Shown: one piece after another, positions 18,376 through 27,586 of the stretch
Layout of the letters: every line of letters begins with the position of its first letter
Position numbering within the stretch: position 1 is the first letter of the stretch
Source of the DNA: an uncultured Roseibium sp.
GTDB taxonomy: Bacteria > Pseudomonadota > Alphaproteobacteria > Rhizobiales > Stappiaceae
Direction: 5' to 3'
NCBI RefSeq assembly: GCF_947499295.1
Contig: NZ_CANMNP010000004.1
Span: 276,391-340,390 of the forward strand
DNA length: 64,000 bases
Notes under the pieces: model-generated
Told to the model about the DNA's origin: nothing
Database searches by the model: none
Seen by the model: only the letters and a program-made list of their open reading frames with translations
Position numbers and translations under genes: made by a program

Positions 18376-19866
18376 TCAGGCGGCAGCGACATCCTTCAGG
18401 AAGCTGTCGATTGCCCGGCGCATGTCCGCTGTTTCCGTTTCAAGAACATCGGCTGAACCCGTCAGAGACGACGCGGATTGGCCTGTGCGCTCAACCGCTT
18501 CCCGTACGCCGCCAATATTCGTGGCAACACGGCCTGTTCCGTCGGCTGCTTCGGCAACGTTTCTGGAAATCTCAGCCGTAGCGGCTCCCTGCTGGTCAAC
18601 CGCAGAGGCAATGGCCGTGGTATAGCTGTTGACTTCGTCCATGGTTGCCGCAATGACCCCGATGGAATTGACGGCGTCTTTCGTCTCGGCCTGAATGGCC
18701 GCGATCTGAGAACCTATTTCTTCCGTTGCCTTGGATGTCTGGGTAGCCAGTTCTTTCACTTCAGAGGCAACGACCGCGAACCCCTTGCCTGCTTCCCCGG
18801 CGCGCGCGGCCTCGATTGTGGCATTGAGCGCCAGAAGATTGGTTTGCTCTGCAATCGCCTGGATCAACGTGACAACTTCACCAATTCGATTGGCAGCTTC
18901 CGCCAACCCGGCAACTTTCTGGTTGCTGGTCTGCGCGTTTTCCGTCGCCTGGTGCACAATTTCGGTCGTTTGCTCGACCTGGCGGGTGATCTCGGAAATC
19001 GAGGATGACAGCTCTTCTGCGGCAGAGGCGACCATCTGAACGTTCGAAGATGCGGTTTCGGACGCATCGGACACGGAGGAGGCGCGTTCCGTCGTATCTT
19101 CTGCAACAACCCCAAGCTCTTCAGCGGACCCGCGCATGTCGCGCACCCTTTCACCGACATTGTTCAGTGCGCCGGAGATTTCGTCCCGGAAGGCGTCGAT
19201 GCGCTGGCTGACCGCTTCGCGGCGATGATGTTCCATCTCGTCATGTTCGCTTGTCTGCTGTTGCAGCAACTCAGCTTCCGAACGTGCCGCTTCTGCTTCA
19301 TGACGCGCCTGATCAGAGGCCTGGAAGGCCTTGGCTAGGCTGTCGGCCATCCACCACAGGACAGCGACTTCGGCGACCACAATAATCGCGTGGAAAACCA
19401 CACGGGCAAAATCAGCCCCGTTCGGGAAGACCGCCCACGGCATGGCAAAATTCAGCACAAGGTGATGCACGGCTACGACCCCGGCATAAGCGACCAGCGC
19501 GCGCCAGTCCACCCAGCAGGCCAGCATGGCCAGCACAGCGAAAAAGTACATGTGGCCGTCGAGCTGATAGGACACTTCACCGGCAGGCGTTGCAAGCGCG
19601 GCAACGAACAAGGCGACGAGACCGGCAAGGGACATGGATGTTGCAAGGCGCGTCTCAACGCCTGCCCCAAACTTGACCCAGGCGGCGGTTGCCGCAAGAC
19701 CAAGAAGAACTGCAGCACCACCGACTGCTGTCATTGACACAAAACCGTTCCACCAGGCCGTTCCCACGACCAGCAGCACGTTGAACCAGGTAAAGTAGAC
19801 CGCGATCCGGGCAAAACTGTCCCGGAAGGCGTCCAGGCCCGAAGCTGGGCTTGCCGTATCAGTCAT
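18376..19866 (-). CDS. Methyl-accepting chemotaxis protein with multi-pass membrane sensor
   Basis: A 496-residue receptor. The first 190 residues are almost entirely membrane: about six hydrophobic segments (for example [75 protein letters not shown]) with no periplasmic ligand domain. A coiled coil leads to the signalling tip [20 protein letters not shown] (about 370-390) that contacts CheA/CheW. There is no HAMP domain between membrane and coil. The ATG at 19866 with GGGGAGC upstream is preferred over 19905. It overlaps the upstream gene as ATGA and ends at an intrinsic terminator. It may sense membrane state, energy or a lipophilic signal. Confidence 0.92.
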   Translation of the reverse strand: MTDTASPASGLDAFRDSFARIAVYFTWFNVLLVVGTAWWNGFVSMTAVGGAAVLLGLAATAAWVKFGAGVETRLATSMSLAGLVALFVAALATPAGEVSYQLDGHMYFFAVLAMLACWVDWRALVAYAGVVAVHHLVLNFAMPWAVFPNGADFARVVFHAIIVVAEVAVLWWMADSLAKAFQASDQARHEAEAARSEAELLQQQTSEHDEMEHHRREAVSQRIDAFRDEISGALNNVGERVRDMRGSAEELGVVAEDTTERASSVSDASETASSNVQMVASAAEELSSSISEITRQVEQTTEIVHQATENAQTSNQKVAGLAEAANRIGEVVTLIQAIAEQTNLLALNATIEAARAGEAGKGFAVVASEVKELATQTSKATEEIGSQIAAIQAETKDAVNSIGVIAATMDEVNSYTTAIASAVDQQGAATAEISRNVAEAADGTGRVATNIGGVREAVERTGQSASSLTGSADVLETETADMRRAIDSFLKDVAAA

Positions 19867-20186
19867 GTTGAGCTCCCCAATGAAATTGCACTCCAGCGGG
19901 CGCATGCCTGCGCCACCAACGAGGAGGCAACGAAACCTGCGCCAGACCTGTAAAGCCTGGCGACATCGTCTGAATTTCTGACTTCCGTGAGAGCGATCCA
20001 GGTTGAATCGTTTACAAAGATGACCTGCCCGTCTGCTTGTGAAATCACCTCAAGAGCGTTTTCACCCCAAGGTTTTGCAAAGACGGCAACCAAGCCCTGG
20101 CTGCCGGGTATCAATGACCCGATGACCACGATCGTGCTGCAAAGCAGGAAATAAACGGCCGCAAAAACCTTTGCGGATTTGGACAT
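19863..20186 (-). CDS. Small membrane-anchored protein coupled to the chemoreceptor
   Basis: A 107-residue protein with one N-terminal transmembrane segment ([20 protein letters not shown]) and a soluble portion carrying [21 protein letters not shown] do not recognise a family. GAGGG about 8 bases before the ATG at 20186 supports that start over 20201. Its TGA overlaps the chemoreceptor ATG, so the two are probably made together and perhaps act together. A periplasmic face can be inferred from the single anchor; nothing more can be said. Confidence 0.7.
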   Translation of the reverse strand: MSKSAKVFAAVYFLLCSTIVVIGSLIPGSQGLVAVFAKPWGENALEVISQADGQVIFVNDSTWIALTEVRNSDDVARLYRSGAGFVASSLVAQACARWSAISLGSST

Positions 20187-20423
20187 GAATCTTACCCTCA
20201 ACGCGAAAGCGCTATGGGTTCACTCTGGCCATGTAACTTTAATAAAATCTGAAATTAAAAGAGGTTGTCGGCAATTCCATGCAACCTCACAGTCGAAAAT
20301 CATTTTACACGCGGAAGTCGCTGTATTCGCGTCGAATAGTCTTGTTAAAAATACTTAGAATGACCCAAGCTACAGCCTAGCGCCCCGGAGCCGTCGCCGG
20401 TACCGGGGTGAGGCCAATTGTTG

Positions 20424-21077
20424 TTAAAGACCCGTCGGGCACGAAACCCCTGTCCCCCCAATACCGCAATAGCCGGCTGGATTCTTCGCCAGATATTGCT
20501 GGTGGTACTCCTCCGCGAAATAGAACTCGTCGAGTTGACGGATTTCGGTTGTGATCGATGCCATGTGACCACCGGATTTCAATGCCGACTGATAGGCTTC
20601 TCTTGACTGTTCGGCCTGTGCGATATCCTCGCCGGAGCCGACATAGATCGCAGAGCGGTACTGCGTGCCGGTATCATTGCCCTGGCGCATTCCCTGCGTC
20701 GGGTCGTGGTTTTCCCAAAATACTTTCAGGAGATCGGACAGACTGGTCTGATCCGGGTCATAGACAACCAGAACGGCCTCGGTGTGGCCCGTCCGCCCCG
20801 AACAGGTTTCGTGATAGGTGGGATTGGGCGTATGGCCACCCGCATATCCAACGGCCGTTACATGAACACCCGGGAGCTGCCAGAACAACCGCTCGGCACC
20901 CCAGAAGCACCCCATACCGAACAGAACCGTCTTGAAGGTCTCAGGGTAAGGTCCCTGAAGCGAGCGCCCGTTCACGAAGTGGGCCTCACCTGGCACAATT
21001 GCATTCGACCGGCCCGGCAATGCTTCATCTTGTGCGGGAAGTGAAAATTTCTTGCTCAACATCGTCATGAAGGACAT
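20424..21077 (-). CDS. msrA: Peptide-methionine (S)-S-oxide reductase MsrA
   Basis: A 217-residue MsrA, the usual length for the bacterial long form. The catalytic [14 protein letters not shown] motif (Cys at about 63) is followed by [20 protein letters not shown] and a C-terminal [10 protein letters not shown] pair that would be the recycling cysteines. The enzyme reduces S-methionine sulphoxide in proteins, using thioredoxin. The frame is open to 21170, but AGGAGAG before ATG 21077 and the family start ([15 protein letters not shown]) decide the start. It is monocistronic. The downstream side has a CCCCGG...CCGGGG inverted repeat (about 20382-20407) without a U-tract. Confidence 0.95.
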   Translation of the reverse strand: MSFMTMLSKKFSLPAQDEALPGRSNAIVPGEAHFVNGRSLQGPYPETFKTVLFGMGCFWGAERLFWQLPGVHVTAVGYAGGHTPNPTYHETCSGRTGHTEAVLVVYDPDQTSLSDLLKVFWENHDPTQGMRQGNDTGTQYRSAIYVGSGEDIAQAEQSREAYQSALKSGGHMASITTEIRQLDEFYFAEEYHQQYLAKNPAGYCGIGGTGVSCPTGL

Positions 21078-21209
21078 GGCACTCTCCTGCGCTGAGCCGT
21101 CTCCGGTCCAGCCGGGACGGCTCAATTCCAATCGCGTTCGTGTCCATGAATGTGGAGCAGTTAGGTCCATATTCCAAGGGCCTCTTGAGACACCGGCCCA
21201 GGACAGCCT

Positions 21210-21536
21210 TTATGCGAACTGAACGGTTTGCCTGCGACGGCGTGCGCCAATCCAGAGAAACAGCAGGCCAAGTGGCGCAAAAAACGCCCAGACCGGCCAG
21301 GTCAACACGGTCAGGATGCCCGGATCCCAAAGGGCCGGATGGATGTGCCGCTCTATGGCGGGCTGCAGAATAGGAAAACTGTCGGGGAAGAGATCAAAAA
21401 GAAGTTTTCCAAGCGGCTGCAGTTCCACCTGTGACAGGGCAATGGAACTGCTGGCATCGGAAATACCGGCGACGATCGCAATCGCAATGCAAGCGTATCC
21501 CAAAACGCGGAATAAAAACTTAAAAACACTCGTCAT
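21210..21536 (-). CDS. Uncharacterised two-helix membrane protein
   Basis: A 108-residue protein with a first hydrophobic stretch (FRVLGYACIAIAIVAGI), a loop rich in Leu, Pro and Phe, and a second helix (LTVLTWPVWAFFAPLGLLFLW) ending in the basic GARRRRQ tail. This topology gives both ends in the cytosol. I recognise the pattern as a small alphaproteobacterial inner-membrane family of unknown role; no function is assigned. It is upstream of msrA on the same strand with a 132-bp gap. Confidence 0.7.
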   Translation of the reverse strand: MTSVFKFLFRVLGYACIAIAIVAGISDASSSIALSQVELQPLGKLLFDLFPDSFPILQPAIERHIHPALWDPGILTVLTWPVWAFFAPLGLLFLWIGARRRRQTVQFA

Positions 21537-21976
21537 GGATTTTCTTTCGGCTCTGTCGGTCTAAGCTGTTCAATACTCTCCATGGAGTGCTTTGAAAAAA
21601 CGCACTCTCTGCTCTCGGAGTATTCCTTAGATAAATAAGCGATAAAATTTGCACAAGAATTGATATGCAACACATTCTTGTGAGATTTTTGCGACCCGGT
21701 CACGAATTCTGCTGCATTTCTCCGCCGGACAGCAGCGGTAGCTTCATGTATGCAGAATACCTGTCGAGGCTGTTTTCATCCCAAACCAGCACTCAATCTG
21801 ATGTGATCGCCAACTTTTTCTGGCGCAAACAAGATCCATTTGACGGGCTTTGGTGGCCCGTGATCGACGCAGAATCCACAAGCCACGGAGTTCTCAAAAA
21901 AAACTCCCGCAAGCGCTTGCGCAATAACACGCCATGAGTATATTGCGCCCACTCCAAGCGGCTACCGCTTGCGAAC
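21537..21976. other. Intergenic region upstream of tRNA-Ser, with nested inverted repeats
   Basis: No gene is supported here. A nested palindrome lies at 21572-21624: AATACTC pairs with GAGTATT, and inside it GAGTGC pairs with GCACTC around an A-rich loop. A 90-residue open frame at 21665-21937 has no ribosome-binding site and no family-like content and was not called. Confidence 0.5.
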
Positions 21977-22066
<90 letters not shown>

Positions 22067-22491
22067 TTTTCTATTATACAACTGCACTTCCGAAACCGTT
22101 TGACGGAATCAGAGCAGGGCGATTGAGTTTTTCATACCCTATGCTCGCCTGTTCAGCTCTATGGTTGGGTGATGCTTGGGCTAACTAGCCTCAAAAATCG
22201 GCAAGCGCCGATAGCTGGCAAATTTGCCGCCTGACAGATTATCGCCAATGTATGGCTTCTAGAATGATTGCTTTATCAACTTGTATCGTATAGAAGCTAC
22301 GCAATTGCCGTGTGTAGACTGTATCATCAGCGGTGATATGTTCTTGACTTTGATTTTACGATCCCTGCCTCGAATAGCCAAAAAAGGCAAATAAACTAAG
22401 GCAGTAGATCTACACATGCTTCCCAAATGAAAGTCCTGCTGTTGTTGGCGAAACGCCATTTTGTTGCAGCGGATTGTTAAGAGGCGTTTTG
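22067..22491. other. Gene-poor AT-rich stretch downstream of tRNA-Ser
   Basis: About 425 bp without a supportable gene. Short open frames on both strands lack ribosome-binding sites and family character. The last part would be the leader of the helicase fragment. Composition is AT-richer than the housekeeping region to the left, consistent with acquired or decayed DNA, though nothing identifies a mobile element. Confidence 0.45.
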
Positions 22492-22872
22492 ACTACATTT
22501 GACGACCTCGGCTTGGCCGAACCTATCCTTAGAGCCGTATCGGTTGAAGGATTTAAACGCCCCACCCCAATTCAAGCACAAGCAATTCGTCCCCTATTAC
22601 AGGGACGAGCCGTCGTCGGAATTTCTCAAACAGGAACTGGCAAAACAGCATCATTTGTGTTGCCGTTACTGCACCGTTTTGGCGAGCAAAGACGCAGACG
22701 GTTATCAAGAATGGTCGGCGCACTGGTCTTGACGCCAACACGTGAGTTAGCTTCACAAATCGTGAAGAACATCAAAACCAATTCTCAAAACACCTGGGCC
22801 CGACCAGCCAATCGATGGTCTGATGCGCATGTTCTCAAACATTGGCGCGCCCCAATCCACCCTGCAGCTTAA
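22492..22872 (+). pseudogene. Truncated DEAD-box RNA helicase
   Basis: About 126 residues from a TTG start (AGAGGCG precedes it) match the beginning of an RhlE-type helicase: the Q motif region FKRPTPIQAQAI, motif I SQTGTGKT and motif Ia PTRELA. After LASQIVKNIKTNSQNT the sequence stops resembling a helicase and ends at a stop codon, so motifs DEAD, SAT and the whole second RecA domain are absent. A normal member has about 400 or more residues. The fragment sits just before a cold-shock gene, a pairing seen elsewhere in alphaproteobacteria, so the likely history is an internal deletion leaving the front of the helicase. It could be translated, but it could not unwind RNA. Confidence 0.8.
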
Positions 22873-22930
22873 TGCAGAAAAAGTTCTCGCCCATCAGGGC
22901 GGATAACAAGTCATCAAAAAGGAAAATGTT

Positions 22931-23140
22931 ATGACTTCAGGTACAGTAAAATTTTATAACGATCAAAAAGGCTTTGGCTTTATTCAACCAGACGAAGCAG
23001 GCAATGATGTCTTCGTACATGCCACAGCTCTTGAGCGTTCAGGTATCACCGGTTTGAACGAAGGACAAAAAGTTGTCTTCTCAACCGAGGTCGACAGCCG
23101 TTCAGGCAAAACAGCTGTAAGCACAATCGAACTTGCATAA
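22931..23140 (+). CDS. Cold-shock protein (CspA family)
   Basis: A 69-residue single cold-shock domain with RNP1 (KGFGFIQ) and RNP2 (VFVHATAL), the ssRNA/ssDNA-binding aromatic patches of the family. It starts [17 protein letters not shown] after AAAAAGGAAAATGTT. It acts as an RNA chaperone, either cold-induced or constitutive. It lies 58 bp past the broken helicase, and a strong intrinsic terminator follows about 70 bp downstream. Confidence 0.95.
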   Translation: MTSGTVKFYNDQKGFGFIQPDEAGNDVFVHATALERSGITGLNEGQKVVFSTEVDSRSGKTAVSTIELA

Positions 23141-23208
23141 AGTTTGAGACATTCTTGAGCTGTCTACAGATGTACTGACAGCTCTATTAAAAAGTATCTT
23201 TCGATACT

Positions 23209-23240
23209 GAAGGCGGGGCAATGTCCCGCCTTCTTTAATA
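23209..23240 (+). terminator. Intrinsic terminator of the cold-shock gene
   Basis: A 9-bp stem GAAGGCGGG/CCCGCCTTC with a 7-nt loop, followed by TTTAATA. It is positioned about 70 bp downstream of the cold-shock stop on the same strand. Confidence 0.85.
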
Positions 23241-23666
23241 TAGGCTGTCTATCCAGAAAGCGGACACAAAACTGGATATGTGATGCATTCAAATAGGGTT
23301 CCGACCTTCTTCGGGCAGATCCGCCATATCTCCTGAAAAATCTACCACTCATCCCTCCATTTGGGACCAGCGAATTTGTTGGCCGCGAGAAGGTGTACGT
23401 GAGTTCCATATCACCAGGTGGAATTGATCAGCCGCTGCAGAACTTTCAGGTGAGGATTACAAGAGCGCCGAAGGAGGGCCCTGCTGCTCGGCAAGCTATG
23501 AACGATGGCTCATATCATCTTTTCGCGCCAATAGTTACTCACCTACATTTAGACAAAGCCGGCACGGGAGTGCTGCCTTGCTATCCAAGGATTGCATTGA
23601 CGTTGCCTCTGCAAAAGCCGTTTAGGCGCGGACGAAGTGAGCCGGAACGCTCTTGCCTTTTCGAAC
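23241..23666. other. Intergenic region between the cold-shock and TRAP genes
   Basis: About 425 bp with no supportable gene; the small open frames on both strands lack start context. The segment near 23250-23275 (TCCAGAAAGCGGACAC) looks like a scar of unknown origin, but I cannot tie it to any element. Confidence 0.4.
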
Positions 23667-24947
23667 CTAGTCGAACAGCGACGGCAGATACATCGAGAAC
23701 GCAGGCACGTAGGTGATCAGCATGAGTGCCACTAACAACGCGAGATAGAAGGGCCAGATGGATTTCAGAGCCTCTTCGATCTTGATCTTGCCGACCGCAC
23801 AGCCAACGAAAAGGCAGGTGCCGACAGGCGGTGTGCACAGCCCGAGGCCAAGATTGACCAACATCATGATACCGAACTGCACCGGGTCCATACCAAGGTC
23901 ACGGGCGATCGGCAGGAATATCGGTGTGCAGATGAGGATCAGGGCGGCCATGTCCATGATCATTCCGAGCATGAGCAGCATCAGATTGATCATCAGCAGG
24001 ATGGCGATCTTGTTTTCGGAAATACCAAGGAGAAACTCGCTGAGTTTCGTCGGAACCTGATAAAGCGCCAATAGATAGGCAAAAGAGCTCGCGAACCCGA
24101 TCAGGATCATCACCATCGCGGTTGTTCTGAGAGCTGAAGTTACGGAGACGACAAATTCGTTCCATCCGAGCGTTCGATAGGCGACAGCAGTCAACACAAG
24201 GGCATAGATAGCGCCGAAGGCGCCGGATTCCGTGACGGTAAAGATGCCGGACAATACACCGCCGACAATGATCACGGCCGTAATCAGGCCAGGGATCGCA
24301 GTGATTGCCGTTTGCGCAACGACCTGCCATCCGGGGAAAGGTTCAGATCCGTAATTGTGTTTCAAAGCCACAACGTAGGCGGCAACAGCCAGACAAAAGC
24401 ACATGAGAATGCCCGGGATCACGCCAGCCAAAAACAATTTGGAGATCGAGATGCCACCGCCTGCGGCAACAACAAAAATGATCATGTTGTGGCTCGGCGG
24501 AATGACAATGCCCGCGATTGACGACGTAACAGTCACGTTGACTGCGTAGTCCGGCCTGTAGCCCTTTTCCTTCATGACCGGAATGAGCAGCGACCCAAGC
24601 GCTGAGATGTCTGCAATGGCGGAGCCGGAGATACCGCCGAAAAGCATGCTTGAGAAAATGTTGACCGACGCGAGACCACCCCGAATATGGCCGACCAGTG
24701 AGGAGGCAAACTTAACAAGCCGGAGTGCAATTCCACCATGCAGCATCAGTTCGCCGGCAAACACGAAAAACGGAATGGCCAGCAGAGAAAAGGTGGTCAC
24801 GCCCGAAATGGTCCGCTGAAAGGTCATCAGCAAGGGAAAGCCTTCGTACCAGAAAGCCGCTGCTGCGGAAATTCCCATGGCGAATGCCACAGGCACACCA
24901 AGAACGACGCTGACAGCAAAAACACCCAGCAAAATAGCGAGACCCAT
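23667..24947 (-). CDS. dctM: TRAP transporter large permease DctM (uronide-locus TRAP)
   Basis: A 426-residue protein with about a dozen hydrophobic segments and the DctM/IT-superfamily features: FFVFAGELMLHGGI near residue 60, ISGSAIADISALGSLLIPVM at about 107-126, and the second half motif MIMDMAALILICTPIFLPI. It is the sodium- or proton-driven translocation subunit that works with DctQ and a periplasmic DctP. It starts one base after the dctQ stop. Clustering beside the lyase locus suggests import of mono- or oligo-uronates or another sugar acid, which is inference. DctM homologues alone do not reveal the substrate. Confidence 0.93.
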   Translation of the reverse strand: MGLAILLGVFAVSVVLGVPVAFAMGISAAAAFWYEGFPLLMTFQRTISGVTTFSLLAIPFFVFAGELMLHGGIALRLVKFASSLVGHIRGGLASVNIFSSMLFGGISGSAIADISALGSLLIPVMKEKGYRPDYAVNVTVTSSIAGIVIPPSHNMIIFVVAAGGGISISKLFLAGVIPGILMCFCLAVAAYVVALKHNYGSEPFPGWQVVAQTAITAIPGLITAVIIVGGVLSGIFTVTESGAFGAIYALVLTAVAYRTLGWNEFVVSVTSALRTTAMVMILIGFASSFAYLLALYQVPTKLSEFLLGISENKIAILLMINLMLLMLGMIMDMAALILICTPIFLPIARDLGMDPVQFGIMMLVNLGLGLCTPPVGTCLFVGCAVGKIKIEEALKSIWPFYLALLVALMLITYVPAFSMYLPSLFD

Positions 24948-24948
24948 C

Positions 24949-25482
24949 TCAGCTTACCTTTTCTTTGTTTTCGTAGATCTCACCGCGCAGGGCGCTCCGT
25001 CCACGCAGGAGAAACCGGGTCCCGGCAAAGACAACCATCAATCCGCCGCAAGCGACCGCGGCTGCGGTTCTTATACTTTCAGGAATGTTGAGCATGGGTA
25101 GCAGCGTCGACCAGCCGAAGTTGAAGAGTTCAAGGCCAGCGACCAGCATCACACCACCAAAGACGGCAAGCACGAAATCCGTCACAAGCAGCAGCAGCTG
25201 TCTGACCTTCGGTGGAAGCGCATCCCGGACCAGCGTGACGCCAAGATGGGATTCTTCATGAATGCCGACGGCCGCACCAAGGAACGTAATGTAGCAAATG
25301 AGAAGCAGGGCGAGCTGTTCGACCCAAGTGGGGGTTTGATTGAGAACGTATCGCCCGAATACGAGCCAACCGAACGTTGCGACAAGAACGACGAGTGCCA
25401 CAGACCCTGCCAGCACGCAGGCACGTTTCAACCAAACCAGCCAGAGTTCGAGCCGGTCCAGTAAGCTTCCGGTGTGCGACAT
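24949..25482 (-). CDS. dctQ: TRAP transporter small permease DctQ
   Basis: A 177-residue four-helix protein (helices near LAGSVALVVLVATFGWLVFG, LALLLICYITFLGAA, LLLVTDFVLAVFGGVMLVAG and AAVACGGLMVVFAGT) with the family motifs FGRYVLNQTPTWVEQLA and HEESHLGV. GGGGG ahead of the paired ATGs supports 25482 or 25485 rather than 25527. It pairs with the downstream DctM and the upstream DctP. Confidence 0.9.
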   Translation of the reverse strand: MSHTGSLLDRLELWLVWLKRACVLAGSVALVVLVATFGWLVFGRYVLNQTPTWVEQLALLLICYITFLGAAVGIHEESHLGVTLVRDALPPKVRQLLLLVTDFVLAVFGGVMLVAGLELFNFGWSTLLPMLNIPESIRTAAAVACGGLMVVFAGTRFLLRGRSALRGEIYENKEKVS

Positions 25483-25542
25483 CATATTCCCCCGAATAGA
25501 AAGGGGCCGCGCCGGTAAGTTCAGCACGGCCCCTATCTGCTA

Positions 25543-26541
25543 TTATTCTGCGTTTTTGAACATCTCTACAAGTCCGGCCAGATCCGGGCTCTGCTCAAGG
25601 AACTGCGCATAAACCGGCTCCATGGCTGCCTGGAACGCGGCCTTGTCAGCGATCTCGTTCACGGCAACACCACCTTCTGAGACTTTGGCCATGCTGGCGG
25701 CTTCCCGCTCCTGCCACAGCTTGCGCTGAAGCTCGGTGCTGTTGCGACCGGCCTCAATGACGATTGCCTGCTGCTCGGGCGTCAGGGAGTCAAAGGTGCG
25801 CTTGCTCATGCACAGGCACTCGGGAATGATCAGGTGCTGTGTCAGAGAATAGAATTGAGCAACCTCGAAATGGTTGGTGGATTCGTAGGACGGGGGATTG
25901 TTTTCTGCGCCGTCCACAACACCGGTCTTGATTGCCTGATAGACTTCCGCGAAGGCCATCGGAGTTGCGTTTCCGCCCATGGAGTCAACCATGCCGACAA
26001 AGAGATCGTTGTTCATGACGCGGATTTTCATACCCGTCAGATCAGCAGGCTCGGTAATTGCTTTTGCGGACGTGTAGAAAGAGCGGGCACCAGCATCATA
26101 GTAACCGAGGGCAACAAGGCCCTTGGCTTCCAAACCTTTGCTAAGCTCCTTGCCCGGCTCCCCGTCCATGACTTCATACATTTGCGAAACGCTTTTGAAG
26201 ATGAACGGCAACGAAACGACATTGGCTTCCGGAACAACCTGACCCATCGGCCCGAGGCTGAAGACACCGAAATCGATAACTCCAAGACGGGTTTGCTCGA
26301 TTGCGTCCGGTTGCGAACCAAGCACACCGGCATGGAAGACTTTACCGCTTATTTCGCCGCCGGTTTTCTCATCGACCTCTTTCAGGAATGCTTCCATTCC
26401 ATGTGAGACAGGATAGTCCTCGACATGGATATTCCAGCCGCGCAATTCACGGGCTTCGGCAGCGACTGTTGCGAATGCAAGACTTGCGGCAACGACTGAA
26501 CCAAACAGCATGCCAGCTTTCTTTGAATTAAACAGGGTCAT
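25543..26541 (-). CDS. dctP: TRAP transporter substrate-binding protein DctP
   Basis: A 332-residue periplasmic protein with signal peptide MLFGSVVAASLAFATVAAEA. The DctP fold is recognisable by GVIDFGVFSLG, LPFIFKS, RVMNNDLFVGMVDSMGGNAT and the FAEVYQAIKTGVVDGAENN block, in which the Arg of KIRVMNN would contact the carboxylate. The GGGAGG before its ATG is strong. It precedes dctQ and dctM on the same transcript. The substrate is probably a sugar acid; its position next to the PL15/KdgF locus makes uronates likely but unproven. Candidate operators lie just upstream (26579-26596). Confidence 0.93.
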   Translation of the reverse strand: MTLFNSKKAGMLFGSVVAASLAFATVAAEARELRGWNIHVEDYPVSHGMEAFLKEVDEKTGGEISGKVFHAGVLGSQPDAIEQTRLGVIDFGVFSLGPMGQVVPEANVVSLPFIFKSVSQMYEVMDGEPGKELSKGLEAKGLVALGYYDAGARSFYTSAKAITEPADLTGMKIRVMNNDLFVGMVDSMGGNATPMAFAEVYQAIKTGVVDGAENNPPSYESTNHFEVAQFYSLTQHLIIPECLCMSKRTFDSLTPEQQAIVIEAGRNSTELQRKLWQEREAASMAKVSEGGVAVNEIADKAAFQAAMEPVYAQFLEQSPDLAGLVEMFKNAE

Positions 26542-26578
26542 TGGTTCCTCCCTTTTGACCTGATAAAACGATACGCAA

Positions 26579-26596
26579 TTTACAAATATTTACAAG
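26579..26596. promoter_or_regulatory. Candidate GntR operator upstream of dctP
   Basis: TTTACAAATATTTACAAG, 40 bp before the dctP start, repeats the TTTACAA word twice. The same word occurs upstream of the ABC importer, the RraA-like gene and kdgF, so it is a candidate site for the FadR-type regulator of this locus. This is a shared-word inference, not a demonstrated site. Confidence 0.45.
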
Positions 26597-26776
26597 TTAA
26601 AAAATCAATAAAACAAATTAATTTCGCGATCCGGTTAAGCGATTGTTTTATTTGATTTAACTTGCCCCGGCCCGCATATCTCCAGCGCGAATTGGAGTAC
26701 CTCAGCAATGCACCCACTTGGCCGCGGGAAATTGCGGGCCGGGATAAGAGGGGCAATACCCACTCCTCGCCAGTCG

Positions 26777-27523
26777 TCAGGAAAAAAGCATCCCGCCGTT
26801 GATGTCGACACAGGCACCAGTGATAAAGGCGGACTGTTCTGACGCCAGGAAAACGGCAAGATTTGCAACATCTTCAGAAGCGCCTTCCCGTTTCAATGGC
26901 GTCACGCCAGCTACGTGTTTGCGCACTTCAGGCTTCGTAAAGATATTGTGGAAGTCCGTGTCGATCATTCCGGGGCACATCGCATTAACACGAATGTCAG
27001 GTCCCAATTCCTTGGCCAACCCGCGTGTGAGCGTCATAACCGCGCCTTTCGACATTCCATAAGCAAGTGCTCCCGGACCACCGCCGTCTCTCCCGGCTTG
27101 TGATGCCATCGTCACAATGGCTCCGCCATTTTTCATATGAGGAACGGCTTCCTTGACGACGAGAAGTGCGGATGTTGTGTTGAGGTCGAACACCGACTGC
27201 CAGTAATCGAGAGAAATCTCCGACAGTGGCCGGCGTGCGACGATGCCTCCAGTGATCGGCATGACAACATCGATGCCGCCAAACTCGTCAACCGTTCGGT
27301 TGACCAGTGCCGCAACATCGTCGGGTTTTGTCATGTCGCCCTGCATGGCAAAAGCCTTGCCTCCAGACGCTGCGATTTCGGAAACAGCACTGTCCGCGCC
27401 ATTGCCGCTGCTGAAATAGTTGATGGCGACATTCGCGCCGCGTTCCGCAAGCGCCATGACGCATGCCCGACCGATATCGCGGCCACCGCCAGTAACAATT
27501 GCTGTTTTTCCCTTGAGATCCAT
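26777..27523 (-). CDS. SDR oxidoreductase, candidate DEH reductase
   Basis: A 248-residue classical SDR: the cofactor motif TGGGRDIG, NYFSSG after the second strand, NAG-type MPITGG, and a catalytic YGMSKG with Tyr and Lys at about 157 and 161. The C-terminal PLKREGASEDVANLAVFLAS and INGGMLFS are standard. ACAAGGAG precedes the ATG. It lies next to the PL15 lyase, as an SDR reductase (Atu3026) lies next to the homologous lyase in Agrobacterium, where it reduces 4-deoxy-L-erythro-5-hexoseulose uronate to 2-keto-3-deoxygluconate. That role is likely here but inferred from context; many SDRs use other sugars. Confidence 0.85.
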   Translation of the reverse strand: MDLKGKTAIVTGGGRDIGRACVMALAERGANVAINYFSSGNGADSAVSEIAASGGKAFAMQGDMTKPDDVAALVNRTVDEFGGIDVVMPITGGIVARRPLSEISLDYWQSVFDLNTTSALLVVKEAVPHMKNGGAIVTMASQAGRDGGGPGALAYGMSKGAVMTLTRGLAKELGPDIRVNAMCPGMIDTDFHNIFTKPEVRKHVAGVTPLKREGASEDVANLAVFLASEQSAFITGACVDINGGMLFS

Positions 27524-27586
27524 TAGAGGCTCCTTGTAATGCCTTGGGTGTTGTTCGGGGACCAGCCGGTCTCCGTGATCCGTGGT

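Noticed and set aside
20382..20407. Terminator of msrA
   Set aside because: The CCCCGG...CCGGGG repeat has no U-tract on the msrA strand and a long imperfect loop, so it was not called as a feature.
21665..21937. 90-residue open frame ahead of tRNA-Ser
   Set aside because: Weak start context, mixed composition and no recognisable motif.
22259..22459. 66-residue open frame on the minus strand downstream of tRNA-Ser
   Set aside because: No ribosome-binding site, no family-like sequence, in an AT-rich gene-poor stretch where chance frames are expected.
23393..23716. 107-residue frame before the TRAP operon
   Set aside because: Overlaps the dctM gene end, no start signals, no protein-like character.
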